DNA of 64,000 bases from Methylobacillus gramineus. GTDB lineage: Bacteria > Pseudomonadota > Gammaproteobacteria > Burkholderiales > Methylophilaceae. Position 1 is the stretch's first letter, and each line of letters opens with the position of its first letter. Below are positions 36,650 through 45,000 of this stretch, in pieces. A program made the position numbers and the translations under genes. The notes beneath the pieces were generated by a model. It was not told the DNA's origin. It saw only the letters and a list, made by a program, of their open reading frames with translations, and did not search any database. The stretch is taken from positions 744,001 to 808,000 of the forward strand of contig NZ_JAJAVE010000001.1 of NCBI RefSeq assembly GCF_020532675.1, in the 5' to 3' direction.

Positions 36650-36745
36650 TCAGAATGGCATATATAAAGGCACTATTAGCCAAAACAAGAATAGTCCATT
36701 CATCAGAATGAGAACAATCAGAGCTACTTGCCAAAAATCAGACAT
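36650..36745 (-). CDS. 31-aa membrane miniprotein, coupled to the 91-aa gene
   Basis: Begins MSDFWQVALIVLILMNGLFL and ends LYMPF, nearly all hydrophobic. The ATG overlaps the stop of the upstream 91-aa gene by 8 bases (ATGTCTGA), the classic sign of translational coupling. GGGG is 8 nt upstream, a weak RBS. The overlap is the best support for it being real. Function unknown. Confidence 0.5.
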   Translation of the reverse strand: MSDFWQVALIVLILMNGLFLFWLIVPLYMPF

Positions 36746-37013
36746 GATGTGCCCCAAGAGCGTGGTTATTGAGCGTCCAGCTGATGGCTTCAACCTGATC
36801 AATGTTTACCAATCCCACATTGACCGTAAACATCATCCCCGACTTTGTCATGAGAAACTGTTTACCGGGTTGATGAATGCAACCTGAAACTTGTTCATGA
36901 AAAGCCAAATTCAATGGCTCCAACACCTCAAACACACTATATCGATTCGTCGCTTTAACTTTGACTGCATAACGGTTTCGAGAAGTATTCATAGCAACCA
37001 CAATAGCTTTCAT
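36738..37013 (-). CDS. 91-aa conserved-looking protein of unknown function
   Basis: A beta-rich 91-aa protein: MKAIVVAMNTSRNRYAVKV, then KATNRYSVFEVLEPL and later KSGMMFTVNVGLVNIDQ. The early part resembles a small OB-fold or S1-like sheet, but no motif settles it. Start at ATG 37013 with AAGGGA 5 nt upstream; a GTG at 37016 is the next option. The stop overlaps the 31-aa membrane ORF by 8 bp. A perfect dyad (37124-37140) lies 111 bp upstream. I do not recognise the family. Confidence 0.6.
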   Translation of the reverse strand: MKAIVVAMNTSRNRYAVKVKATNRYSVFEVLEPLNLAFHEQVSGCIHQPGKQFLMTKSGMMFTVNVGLVNIDQVEAISWTLNNHALGAHHV

Positions 37014-37369
37014 CACGATCCCTTTTTTTCAGGTTTTTATGCGTGGGTAAGGAAGGCATTGGCCAGCGCTCTGTTGACCAATAGACTAAATAGTAAACAA
37101 TTTTTTCAGCAAAGTATCATTTTTATCACTTTTTGTGATATGGCGCTTAATATGCAAAGATCTACGGGTTACTTTTTGGCGGGAAAGATGCATTTTTACA
37201 GGAATGAGTTTTAGGTCGAATAGAACGCGCACTGCCGAATCGCTGATGCTAAGTCTGTGAGCAAACTATGAGTTGATTATGGCGAAGCTTAAAGCCTGAG
37301 AATATTTAAACAGTGGTTTTAGCTACTGTACCTTAAGGCTAATTCGATCAACATCACCAAGCATTCAGT
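37014..37369. other. Intergenic region upstream of the 91-aa gene
   Basis: 356 bases without a gene I can support. It holds the dyad at 37124-37140 and ends in the terminator at 37370-37401. Confidence 0.5.
37124..37140. promoter_or_regulatory. Perfect TATCAC-N5-GTGATA dyad
   Basis: TATCAC and GTGATA around TTTTT, upstream of the 91-aa gene (minus). A further TATCAT half-site lies at 37116-37121. The symmetry fits a dimeric regulator; GTGATA-type half-sites also resemble Crp/Fnr or GntR sites. The regulator is not known. Confidence 0.4.
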
Positions 37370-37401
37370 AACTAAAAACCCGCATCAGCGGGTTTTTAGT
37401 T
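37370..37401. terminator. Bidirectional terminator
   Basis: 14-bp arms AACTAAAAACCCGC and GCGGGTTTTTAGTT with loop ATCA. T-runs on both exits. Ends the DUF3309 unit on the minus strand. Confidence 0.85.
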
Positions 37402-37431
37402 CAGATCAGCGGATGCACTGACACATCATCG

Positions 37432-37590
37432 CTATATGCGGCCAGTGAGTAAAAGAATGACCAAAATAATCACCACCAAGCCCAGGCCACCACTTGGGCC
37501 ATAGCCCCAGCTTTGACTATAGCCCCAGCTAGGCAAGGCGCCAACAAGCAGCAGAATCAAGAGAATCAATAAAATGGTAGAAATTGGCAT
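37432..37590 (-). CDS. DUF3309-type membrane miniprotein
   Basis: A 52-aa protein: MPISTILLILLILLLVGALP, then a Trp/Gly/Tyr-rich loop (SWGYSQSWGYGPSGG) and a second helix LGLVVIILVILLLTGRI. This two-helix/aromatic-loop pattern is that of DUF3309, a family of tiny membrane proteins frequent in proteobacteria and often near stress genes; its function is unknown. GGAGG lies 8 nt before the ATG. It is too short for routine gene calling and ends before a strong terminator. Confidence 0.8.
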   Translation of the reverse strand: MPISTILLILLILLLVGALPSWGYSQSWGYGPSGGLGLVVIILVILLLTGRI

Positions 37591-37942
37591 GAATGCCCCT
37601 CCGAATTTTAATAGGTTATTGAGGGCGGCGTATGGCCGCTGTTTCTGCCAGCCTTGAGGTTAGCAGCTTGGATCAAATGACGGTTTCAATATACTGGATG
37701 CGTCATTTTCGCGTTTATCCGTCGCTCACTGAAACCAGTGTCAGTCATATCTGACAGCCGGGAACGTTCACATTATGTAATGTAGTTTAGGTATTTAAGA
37801 GGGTGACCTTTCAGGATGCAATGATCTAGTTCAATTGGTCTAGTTGAATGCTGTCATTGATGCATAAAGCCTCTACTAATTATGCGTAAAAATAGGGGCC
37901 AGTGAGTAACATTTCCATGGCTTGTCATGTTTATCCTACGCT
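37591..37942. promoter_or_regulatory. Divergent promoter region with dyad
   Basis: 352 bp without a gene. It holds TGTCAG-TCATAT-CTGACA (37739-37756), a perfect 6-6-6 dyad, and CATTA-TG-TAATG nearby (37772-37783). It probably serves the DUF3309 gene (minus) and the HDO gene (plus). Confidence 0.35.
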
Positions 37943-39568
37943 ATGGCAAGCCAACATCTGATACTGCCCTTCATTGGTCTTAAGGATACTATTTCTTCAG
38001 GAAGAACTAATTGGGCAATGCAGGGGGCATGGAAAATGGAAGAGATTGCATTCAGGGTAAAGCGTGGATTTGACACCATTTCAAGTCTGCAATTTCCAAC
38101 ATACTTCTACGATGTCAGCACTCAGCGTAAGCCTCAAAGACATGCTCAACATCTGCTTCAGATAAACCACACTCGTAGCTTATATCATGCACTAATTCAG
38201 CCGCACTTGAGTAAGCAAGCCAGGAATGCAGCCAGGCATTGTTTGGATGTGCATTTGCAGCAAGCAAAACTAAGGCCTTTCCCATTTTCCGAGAACATAG
38301 AAGATATTCAGCCATGGCTTGAGCGACGCTCTAGCCAAGTGAACAAAGACTATAGAGCATACTTACACTCACGACGTCAAGGTGCACCGCGTCGATATTT
38401 CACCAGCAAATCCCATGCGTTACATTTTCTGCATACTATGGCTCCTACCCGTATGACAGATGGGGCCTGGCTATTTGGATTCCTCAAGCGCTGGCAAGAT
38501 GTCAGGTATGCACCATTGTGCAAGATTTATCTCAATATCGTGGGGGAGGGCAATGAGTATCGGAATCAGGTTGTCCAGTATCAGCGTTTGCTCGATGACA
38601 ATGAATGCCGGGATTGGCGAACCCTTGATGATCAATATTATATGCAAGGGGTCATTCGCTTGGCACTGGGGCAAAATGTTGAGCAGTATTTACCGGAAAT
38701 AATAGGTTTCAACCTGGGCTACCAGCAGGTGTCTCTTGCCATGTTGGTTGCAGCTTATGAGCTGAATGAGATGAACATCAAGTCTCATTACTTCACTCTT
38801 GGTGCCACAACGGAAGATGCTTGCTCGGCGAGTGCGGTCAAAATGCTGCAGCCATTGCTGGCTGATGCTCCATCGCTTGCAGCGCGCCAGGCGTTATTAG
38901 CACGCGTGGCTTCTGGTTATCAATTGCATAAAGTGGGCATGGATATTCCTGCCATGGTTGAGAATTTTGATCTGCAAAAGGAGTTTCTATGCTTAATGCA
39001 ACCCCGAATGCACGCCCTGAAACGTATCCATCGTATTGATTGTCTGGAGCGTGGCATATTGCCGAAATGGCTAAGCCATCCATCTGCTCCTGCACTGATG
39101 ATGCAGTTATATGAAGAAGGATGGACTGATACTGGGGACGTTGCCATGGTGCAGCGCAGCGGCCTGTGGCTAACCATGCAACGTGAAAATATATTACCTC
39201 AAGGCTATGAGCTGCAAGTGCTGATAGATTGGTTGGGACAGAGTAAGGACTATGCCAAGCGTTTAAGTCACCTCAGTGCTGATTGTCTTCGTGCGATAAA
39301 TCATCAAGCTTCCAGCCTGATTGAAGGTATCTATGATCCAGTCCAAAAGGAAATAATGGGGCAGCAGGGTGGTGATGCATTGGATCGGATGAATGAGTCT
39401 AGTAGCCAGGATGACATCATGAATCTTTTAATCAGGCTAATCGCTCCTTTGATGCACCATACCCAGGAGGGGTTAAGGGCAGCACGTATCTATCAATCTG
39501 TACTTGAGAAGGGCAGCCAGCTTTACTCCCAGCATCATGCATTTTTCTTGATGCGGGATGTGGTTTAA
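37943..39568 (+). CDS. Haem-oxygenase-like (HDO) protein, metal ligands apparently lost
   Basis: A 541-aa protein. The central part, MTDGAWLFGFLKRWQDVRYA, then NIVGEGNEYRNQVVQYQRLL and FNLGYQQVSLAMLVAAYELN, matches the iron-containing redox/Haem_oxygenase_2 family (HDO superfamily: UndA, SznF, BesC type). As I recall the family, ligands lie in D/E-E-x-G-x-G...N-H and F-x-L-H...G-H-A. Here these read N-I-V-G-E-G...N-Q and F-T-L-G...A-S-A, so the Glu/His ligands look replaced. It may be a pseudoenzyme or use another site. The N-terminus is uncertain: ATG 37943 chosen, ATG 38036 has AGGGGG upstream. The 150-aa ends have no recognised domain. Confidence 0.6.
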   Translation: MASQHLILPFIGLKDTISSGRTNWAMQGAWKMEEIAFRVKRGFDTISSLQFPTYFYDVSTQRKPQRHAQHLLQINHTRSLYHALIQPHLSKQARNAARHCLDVHLQQAKLRPFPFSENIEDIQPWLERRSSQVNKDYRAYLHSRRQGAPRRYFTSKSHALHFLHTMAPTRMTDGAWLFGFLKRWQDVRYAPLCKIYLNIVGEGNEYRNQVVQYQRLLDDNECRDWRTLDDQYYMQGVIRLALGQNVEQYLPEIIGFNLGYQQVSLAMLVAAYELNEMNIKSHYFTLGATTEDACSASAVKMLQPLLADAPSLAARQALLARVASGYQLHKVGMDIPAMVENFDLQKEFLCLMQPRMHALKRIHRIDCLERGILPKWLSHPSAPALMMQLYEEGWTDTGDVAMVQRSGLWLTMQRENILPQGYELQVLIDWLGQSKDYAKRLSHLSADCLRAINHQASSLIEGIYDPVQKEIMGQQGGDALDRMNESSSQDDIMNLLIRLIAPLMHHTQEGLRAARIYQSVLEKGSQLYSQHHAFFLMRDVV

Positions 39569-39660
39569 TCAAAAATCCTCGCCATCATAAATCCCCTTTT
39601 TCTAAAGCATGATATATTTCCCGGAAAGTAAGCCACCCATATCCGATGTGTGTGGTGCAT

Positions 39661-39675
39661 CCCCCCCCCCCCCCC
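39661..39675. repeat. C15 homopolymer upstream of the GAF gene
   Basis: Fifteen consecutive C in a 122-bp intergenic gap, ending 15 bp before the GAF ATG. Such tracts change length by slipped-strand mispairing. It is outside the coding sequence, so any effect would be on mRNA leader, spacing or a short upstream frame. Confidence 0.9.
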
Positions 39676-39690
39676 TGAAAGCGAGTTCTC

Positions 39691-40251
39691 ATGGCTATAA
39701 GTACAGTAACTGAGCAAGACCGCGTTAAAGCACTGCATCAATTGTTGATTTTGGATTCACCTTACGAAACGCTTTTTGACTCGATTGTGAAGGCAGCAAG
39801 TGATATTTGCGAAAAACCTATCGCCCTGATTTCATTGGTAGATGAAAATCGGCAATGGTTTAAAGCCAAGGTGGGATTGCCGAGTGAGGTGACTCAAACG
39901 CCAAGAGAATATGCCTTTTGTGCCAAAACGATATTAAGTAATGAAATTCTGGAAGTAATGGATGCATCCCAGGATGATCGTTTCTTTGATAATCCTTTAG
40001 TCACTGGAGATCCTAATATCAGGTTCTACGCTGGCTTTCCGATCACCATGCCAGCAGGCGAGAATATTGGCACCGTCTGTGTCATTGACTCCAAGCCCGG
40101 CGGCCTGAACTTATATCAACGCAAAGCGTTACAAGGCTTGTCTGATATTACTTCCAAGGCTTTGACTGCACGCCTGGTCAGCCTGAAAATGTATCATCAC
40201 ACGCACCTGGAAGATCCATTGGTGTCAGAGTTGATTCCTGTTGAGGCTTGA
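39691..40251 (+). CDS. Stand-alone GAF-domain protein
   Basis: A 186-aa cytosolic protein. Residues ~20-165 form a GAF domain in the style of those before GGDEF or kinase domains: TEQDRVKALHQLLILDSPYE, IALISLVDENRQWFKAKVGL, EYAFCAKTI, DDRFFDNPLVTG, IRFYAGFPI and GTVCVIDSKPGGL. GAF domains bind small ligands, but no output domain is fused here. The protein therefore probably acts through a partner. The C-terminal ~20 residues are unrelated. It sits behind the C15 tract and after the HDO gene, with a weak GCGAG RBS. Confidence 0.8.
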   Translation: MAISTVTEQDRVKALHQLLILDSPYETLFDSIVKAASDICEKPIALISLVDENRQWFKAKVGLPSEVTQTPREYAFCAKTILSNEILEVMDASQDDRFFDNPLVTGDPNIRFYAGFPITMPAGENIGTVCVIDSKPGGLNLYQRKALQGLSDITSKALTARLVSLKMYHHTHLEDPLVSELIPVEA

Positions 40252-40348
40252 TCAGGGATTTGGATGACACATATTAGGAAGTTATCACACCTTAATAGAT
40301 GCTTTGCTTCCTAAGACCCTTGCGGAATAGCCCTCTTACCCAGCTCAT

Positions 40349-40768
40349 TCACTTCGCATAATGTATATTATGTAAAATCAATGGGCAAAATGAAATCATG
40401 GTTGTCATCAGTCGACCATTAGCATCAATGTGGATTTTCTTAGTACGGCTATATTGTTTAATCCGTAAATTTGGAATTAATCCTAGCCAGCCATAAATAA
40501 GCCCATCCGGGTGAAGTGCCAGGCACCGCTCAGTGATGAGGCGGTAGATGTGATTGAGCCTAATTTGACACTCATTAGCTATAGATTTCCCTGAAGAACC
40601 TAAAAGGTAAAGCTCAACAGCTTTTTTTCTTCGAAGATATTGCTTAAGGGTAGCAGGCGGGAGAGCACCAAGTTCGGGAGTTGGCCAGATAGAGATGTCA
40701 GAGTAACATCCTCCCATTAAGCCTTTGACGTTGCGGCCAGCAAGCTGTGGCTCTTGATCTGAGTTCAC
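40349..40768 (-). pseudogene. Probable remnant of a DDE integrase/transposase N-terminus
   Basis: A 139-aa frame. Residues ~40-112 (LRRKKAVELYLLGSSGKSI, then ANECQIRLNHIYRLITERCL and HPDGLIYGWLGLIPNLRIKQ) resemble the HTH-containing N-terminal part of Mu/TnsB-type integrase-core proteins. The sequence then ends in low-complexity residues with no catalytic core in any adjoining frame, so it is best read as a truncated remnant. The surroundings are AT-rich and full of orphans, which fits decay of a mobile element. Family identification is from memory and moderate. Confidence 0.4.
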
Positions 40769-41116
40769 GAGATATCCTCCCGATTACTAAATCTACAACA
40801 TTTTGATATTGGTCATGAAAGTTACAAAATCTTGTTAATTAATATAACAGGATTTTGTAACTGGAATAGTACACCCAATTGTTTTTATTGAAAATTTTTT
40901 ATTGATACTTATACAAAATTCTAAAAATGGACGAGGTTGAGCCGCCAGCTCTACGAGTTACTTCTTTAATCCCTAAACCATCGTTCTAATGCTGTTTTCT
41001 ATGAGGTGCGATGTCTTCTGTGTGAAATGACATATGTGTTCTCTTACATATCCTGTAAGCTCTTATTACCAACAGTCATTTGATGCTGTTGTTCTATCGC
41101 GTCCTCCTAGGAGCTA
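40769..41116. other. AT-rich gap with 17-bp inverted repeat
   Basis: 348 bp with no gene. Its main feature is the inverted repeat at 40821-40861. The second half has no clear element, except an AGGAG RBS for the 94-aa gene. Confidence 0.5.
40821..40861. repeat. 17-bp inverted repeat
   Basis: Arms GTTACAAAATCTTGTTA and TAACAGGATTTTGTAAC with a 7-bp loop, 16 of 17 pairs. It starts 53 bp upstream of the transposase-like frame. It could be an element end, operator or terminator. Confidence 0.6.
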
Positions 41117-41401
41117 ATGAATAATGAAACCAGTGCAAGAGAAGAAAACTTAGTCGCAAAATTCACACTTGTGAAAGACCTGAGCAGTTTCTATCACGTG
41201 TTTACGGGGTACGGTAAACCCAATTCTGATGAATATTCTTCAAGAGATCAGGTGACACCTTGCGGAAAGATATACCTCAATGATCGCGTTGTTGTTGAGT
41301 TCAAATGCAAAAATGTAGATTACGCCAGAGTTCGGACTGCATTAGTTGACGGTAATTTCTGCCCAATATGTATAGTTAAGCTGTACGAATCCACACATTA
41401 G
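41117..41401 (+). CDS. 94-aa protein of unknown function
   Basis: A 94-aa cytosolic orphan with AGGAG 3 nt before the ATG and a terminator directly behind, which argues for a real transcription unit. It has three cysteines besides FCPIC near the end (a CxxC pair) and lacks a signal peptide or helix. The stretch VKDLSSFYHVFTGYGKPNSD is distinctive, but I know no family with it. AT-rich, between a transposase remnant and a membrane orphan. Confidence 0.55.
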   Translation: MNNETSAREENLVAKFTLVKDLSSFYHVFTGYGKPNSDEYSSRDQVTPCGKIYLNDRVVVEFKCKNVDYARVRTALVDGNFCPICIVKLYESTH

Positions 41402-41404
41402 GAT

Positions 41405-41424
41405 AAACCCCGACAGGGGTTTTT
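41405..41424 (+). terminator. Terminator after the 94-aa gene
   Basis: Arms AAACCCC and GGGGTTT with loop GACA, then TT. Confidence 0.75.
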
Positions 41425-41596
41425 ATGTGCTCAAGATATTGCCAAGGCTCTTTGTCGATAGAGCGGAAAATAAATGGGTAATCAAGGCCACGCAGAAAAC
41501 GGCTCTCAGGATATAGCTTGAGGTAAAGGCTTAAAGCCGCCCATACGCTTGCAGAATTTGAGTATACTAATTTGTACGATTGAAAATTCCTGAAGC

Positions 41597-41968
41597 ATGA
41601 TCGCACATAGCGAAAAAGCAAAAAAATTTGTGTATACCAGTTTTGCTATCACAGCCTCAGGTTACATTTGCCCAGTTTTAGCCATTGCTACCACCAATGT
41701 TACTGAATATCCTGATATTTTCTACTACTCCCTCCCCGTCTTATTGATATGCACCGTTATTTCCATCGCGCTTAATCTTTTCATAGAGAAGTACATTTTT
41801 CAGCTCAGACGGCTTAAAAAAGAATCAGCAAGTAAATTTCGTACTAGATTTATAAACACGAATAAGGATTTAATTAGTGTGCATACAATTACAGAGTATT
41901 TGAATATGACGAACATCGTCATGGCTGCAATAGGATTTTACGTGGTTGCCTTCCTTCACCAGTATTGA
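41597..41968 (+). CDS. 123-aa membrane protein of unknown function
   Basis: Three hydrophobic segments: SFAITASGYICPVLAIA, YYSLPVLLICTVISIALNLF and NIVMAAIGFYVVAFL. A Lys/Arg-rich cytosolic stretch (QLRRLKKESASKFRTRF) separates the second and third. No family is recognised. No strong RBS precedes the ATG (only a weak CTGAAG). It is in the AT-rich orphan area, and coding status is likely from its clean membrane pattern. Confidence 0.5.
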   Translation: MIAHSEKAKKFVYTSFAITASGYICPVLAIATTNVTEYPDIFYYSLPVLLICTVISIALNLFIEKYIFQLRRLKKESASKFRTRFINTNKDLISVHTITEYLNMTNIVMAAIGFYVVAFLHQY

Positions 41969-42127
41969 AGCTCCATACAATTCATTTATACGCCTGTCGC
42001 TCATGCGTGCTCTGGAGCGATCCACTGAATGACTGGAGACATCCCCTTTTTTAGTAACATTTATCCAAATTAGGCTACACAATCTCTTTTATACTGTTTA
42101 CAACGCACAATAAAGAAATTCTTGCTC

Positions 42128-44734
42128 ATGCTTCCAGATACTGCAATTACGCCACAAACGATTTATCTCAAAGATTACAAGCCTGCTCCTTATCAGGCAT
42201 CGCATGTCAACCTGACGTTTGAGTTGTTTGAAAACAAGACGATTGTGAAGTCAGAAGTTCTGTACATTCAAAATCCTGCAAGTGTTTCAAAGCAGTTGAT
42301 ATTAAATGGACAGGATCAGACCATTCTCTCCATTGAGATTGATGGCACGCCATTTGATGGATACAGCCTAGTTGATAATCAGTTGATTATTGAAGATGTG
42401 AGCGAGCAATTTAGGCTCACTATTACATCTGAAATTCATCCTGAATCAAACACTGCCCTTGAAGGCCTATATAAGTCTCAGGGAACATTTTGTACACAGT
42501 GTGAAGCCGAAGGATTCCGTCGAATTACTTTTTTCCAGGATCGTCCAGATGTGCTGAGCACGTTTTCCGTTCGCATTGAAGGTGATAAACACCAATACCC
42601 GGTGCTTCTTTCCAACGGCAATTTGACTGACTCAGGCGATCTTGATAATGGGCGCTACTATACCGCCTGGAACGACCCCTTTCCTAAGCCTTGTTATCTC
42701 TTCGCCTTGGTTGCGGGTGATCTGGTTCGTATAGAAGATAAGTTCAAAACCATGTCCGGGCGTATCGTAGACCTGCATATTTATGTACGCTCCGGTGACG
42801 AGGAACAATGTGATCACGCCATGGAGTCGCTGAAAAAATCCATGAAGTGGGATGAAGATACATATGGGCGTGAGTATGAGCTCGATTTATTCAATATCGT
42901 GGCAGTGAGTGACTTCAATATGGGCGCAATGGAAAACACATCGCTCAATATCTTTAATACCAAGCTGGTGCTAGCGCATCAAGAAACCGCTACTGACACA
43001 GACTTCTTGAGCGTTGAAGGAGTGATCGCCCATGAATACTTCCACAACTGGACCGGAAACCGGGTGACTTGTCGTGACTGGTTTCAATTGTCACTGAAGG
43101 AAGGCCTGACTGTATTCAGAGATCACGAGTTTAGTGCTGACATGAACTCTCGTGCCGTGCAGCGTATAGATGATGTGGATCATCTGCGCCGTTTTCAATT
43201 TCCCGAGGATGCCAGCCCCCTTGCCCATTCTGTTCAGCCCGATCATTTCATCGAGATCAGCAATTTCTACACGATGACGGTCTATGAAAAAGGCGCCGAG
43301 CTCATTCGGATGCAACAAATTTTGCTGGGAGAAAGTGTTTACCGGCAGGCAACAGACCTCTACTTTGATCGCTATGACGGACATGCAGTCACTTGCAATG
43401 ATTTCGTACAGTGCATGGCAGATGCATCAGGGCGAGATATGTCGCAATTCTTCTTGTGGTACAAGCAGGCCGGGACTCCGTCATTGCAGGTAACTGGCCG
43501 CTATCAACCTGAGGCGAATCAATTTACCCTGACGTTCATCCAATCGCAAGCAGACAGTCCAGGCCAAACCGGGAAACAACCACTGCTGATACCTGTGGCT
43601 GTCGGATTGCTCGACGAGCAAGGTAATGAAACGCATGCCACGCAAGTCCTTGAAATCAATATGCGTGAGCAAAGCTTTACTTTTGACCATGTTAGTACAC
43701 GCCCAGTGCCATCCATCTTGCGCGGATTTTCTGCACCTGTGAAATTAACAACCGACTTGAGTGACAATGACCTCCGTCTATTGCAGCTCAAAGATACTGA
43801 CGGATTCAACAAATGGGAAGCCGGACAAACCATTGCACTGCGGACTATCCAGCGTGTCATCGCTGATCCTGAAACTGATATCACTCAATTCATCGATGAT
43901 TTCGGGCTCCTGATTGACCAGGGAATTTCAAATCACGGTGACAAGGCCCTGCTGGCAAGGGCTTTGTCTCTACCCTCACTCTCCGTCATTGCGCAAGCAC
44001 AGGATGTGATTGATCCAGCGGCAATTGACACTGCGCGTACGCATATTCTCAAAGCCATCAAGCGTGTGCATAAGGATGCCTTAGCCCGTTTATATGAAGA
44101 TAATCGCAATCTGGGCGAGTTCTCCATTTCACCAGCTGCAATGGGACGCAGGTCCTTACAAAATACCGTACTGGCACTATTGACCGTGACCAATGGTACC
44201 GGATGCGCCGCTAGAGCCAAGGCACATTATGAGCATGCCGATAACATGACAGACCGTGTCGCTGCCCTATCCTGCTTATCAGACAGTATCAAGCCTGAAC
44301 GAGACGAAGTCTTCAGCGCTTTCTATCAACGATTTAAAGACTATCAACTCGTTGTTGATAAATGGTTTTCTCTACAAGCGATCGCCAACAGAGACGGCAT
44401 ATTCGATGACTTCACAACGCTACGCCAACATCCAGAGTTTAATATCAGAAACCCCAATCGCGTGCGTTCGCTTTATTCAGCATTTGCCATTAATAATCCG
44501 GTGAAATTCCACGATCCTAGCGGCCAGGGCTATGCGCTCGTAAGAGACGCCATTATTGAATTGAATGCGATTAACCCGCAAATTGCAGCGCGGCAGGTCA
44601 CGCCTTTTAGGGAATGGCGGCTTTACACTCCCCTGCTCCAAACACAAATGAAAGCGGCCCTGCAAGTCATCATGGATTCAGCCAGCCTTTCCAGCGATGT
44701 ATTTGAGGTTGTCAGTAAATGCTTGAAGGGCTAA
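42128..44734 (+). CDS. pepN: Aminopeptidase N
   Basis: An 868-aa cytosolic M1 zinc aminopeptidase that removes N-terminal residues from peptides. The exopeptidase motif GAMENTS is near residue 265 and the zinc site HEYFHNWTGN near 301 with its third ligand Glu in KEGLTVFRD near 324 (HEXXH-18-E). The C-terminal ARM-like part is full length as in E. coli PepN (870 aa). ATG 42128 is chosen. A TTG at 42122 is only two codons longer. No partner genes; a CATGGCCC/GGGCCATG stem follows. Confidence 0.95.
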   Translation: MLPDTAITPQTIYLKDYKPAPYQASHVNLTFELFENKTIVKSEVLYIQNPASVSKQLILNGQDQTILSIEIDGTPFDGYSLVDNQLIIEDVSEQFRLTITSEIHPESNTALEGLYKSQGTFCTQCEAEGFRRITFFQDRPDVLSTFSVRIEGDKHQYPVLLSNGNLTDSGDLDNGRYYTAWNDPFPKPCYLFALVAGDLVRIEDKFKTMSGRIVDLHIYVRSGDEEQCDHAMESLKKSMKWDEDTYGREYELDLFNIVAVSDFNMGAMENTSLNIFNTKLVLAHQETATDTDFLSVEGVIAHEYFHNWTGNRVTCRDWFQLSLKEGLTVFRDHEFSADMNSRAVQRIDDVDHLRRFQFPEDASPLAHSVQPDHFIEISNFYTMTVYEKGAELIRMQQILLGESVYRQATDLYFDRYDGHAVTCNDFVQCMADASGRDMSQFFLWYKQAGTPSLQVTGRYQPEANQFTLTFIQSQADSPGQTGKQPLLIPVAVGLLDEQGNETHATQVLEINMREQSFTFDHVSTRPVPSILRGFSAPVKLTTDLSDNDLRLLQLKDTDGFNKWEAGQTIALRTIQRVIADPETDITQFIDDFGLLIDQGISNHGDKALLARALSLPSLSVIAQAQDVIDPAAIDTARTHILKAIKRVHKDALARLYEDNRNLGEFSISPAAMGRRSLQNTVLALLTVTNGTGCAARAKAHYEHADNMTDRVAALSCLSDSIKPERDEVFSAFYQRFKDYQLVVDKWFSLQAIANRDGIFDDFTTLRQHPEFNIRNPNRVRSLYSAFAINNPVKFHDPSGQGYALVRDAIIELNAINPQIAARQVTPFREWRLYTPLLQTQMKAALQVIMDSASLSSDVFEVVSKCLKG

Positions 44735-44775
44735 AGCTACTGACAAGGCTCTACTTCGAAGGTTAATTGAAACAG

Positions 44776-44806
44776 CATGGCCCGCTTCATGATGAGGTGG
44801 GCCATG
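44776..44806 (+). terminator. Stem-loop after pepN
   Basis: Arms CATGGCCC and GGGCCATG with a 15-nt loop. Little T-tract. Probably the pepN terminator. Confidence 0.45.
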
Positions 44807-45000
44807 TTATCCAGCTGAGCACTCTGACTAAGTCGGCTGCGCTAGCAAACCATACGCTACCGATAAATCCTGCCTATATACCATTGACGATCGATAGAGT
44901 TGAGTCGCGAAAGATAATCGAAAAAAAGTATATTTTTCAGATATTAAGACTATTCCTTGGTTAGAGAGTATGCTGAATTTTTAACCTAACGCGAGCTATC
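44807..45000. other. Intergenic region before the Lys-rich ORF
   Basis: No gene supported. AT-rich, probably the promoter of the 41-aa frame, but I cannot assign boxes. Confidence 0.4.

Noticed and set aside
36891-37214. 107-aa plus-strand frame
   Set aside because: Overlaps the 91-aa minus gene, which has a better RBS, and its translation has no coherent fold.
39646-39691. C15 tract as switch for an N-terminal GAF extension
   Set aside because: The upstream ATG is in GAF frame only at C15 (modulo 3), and that frame meets TGA directly after the tract, so no length gives a fusion.
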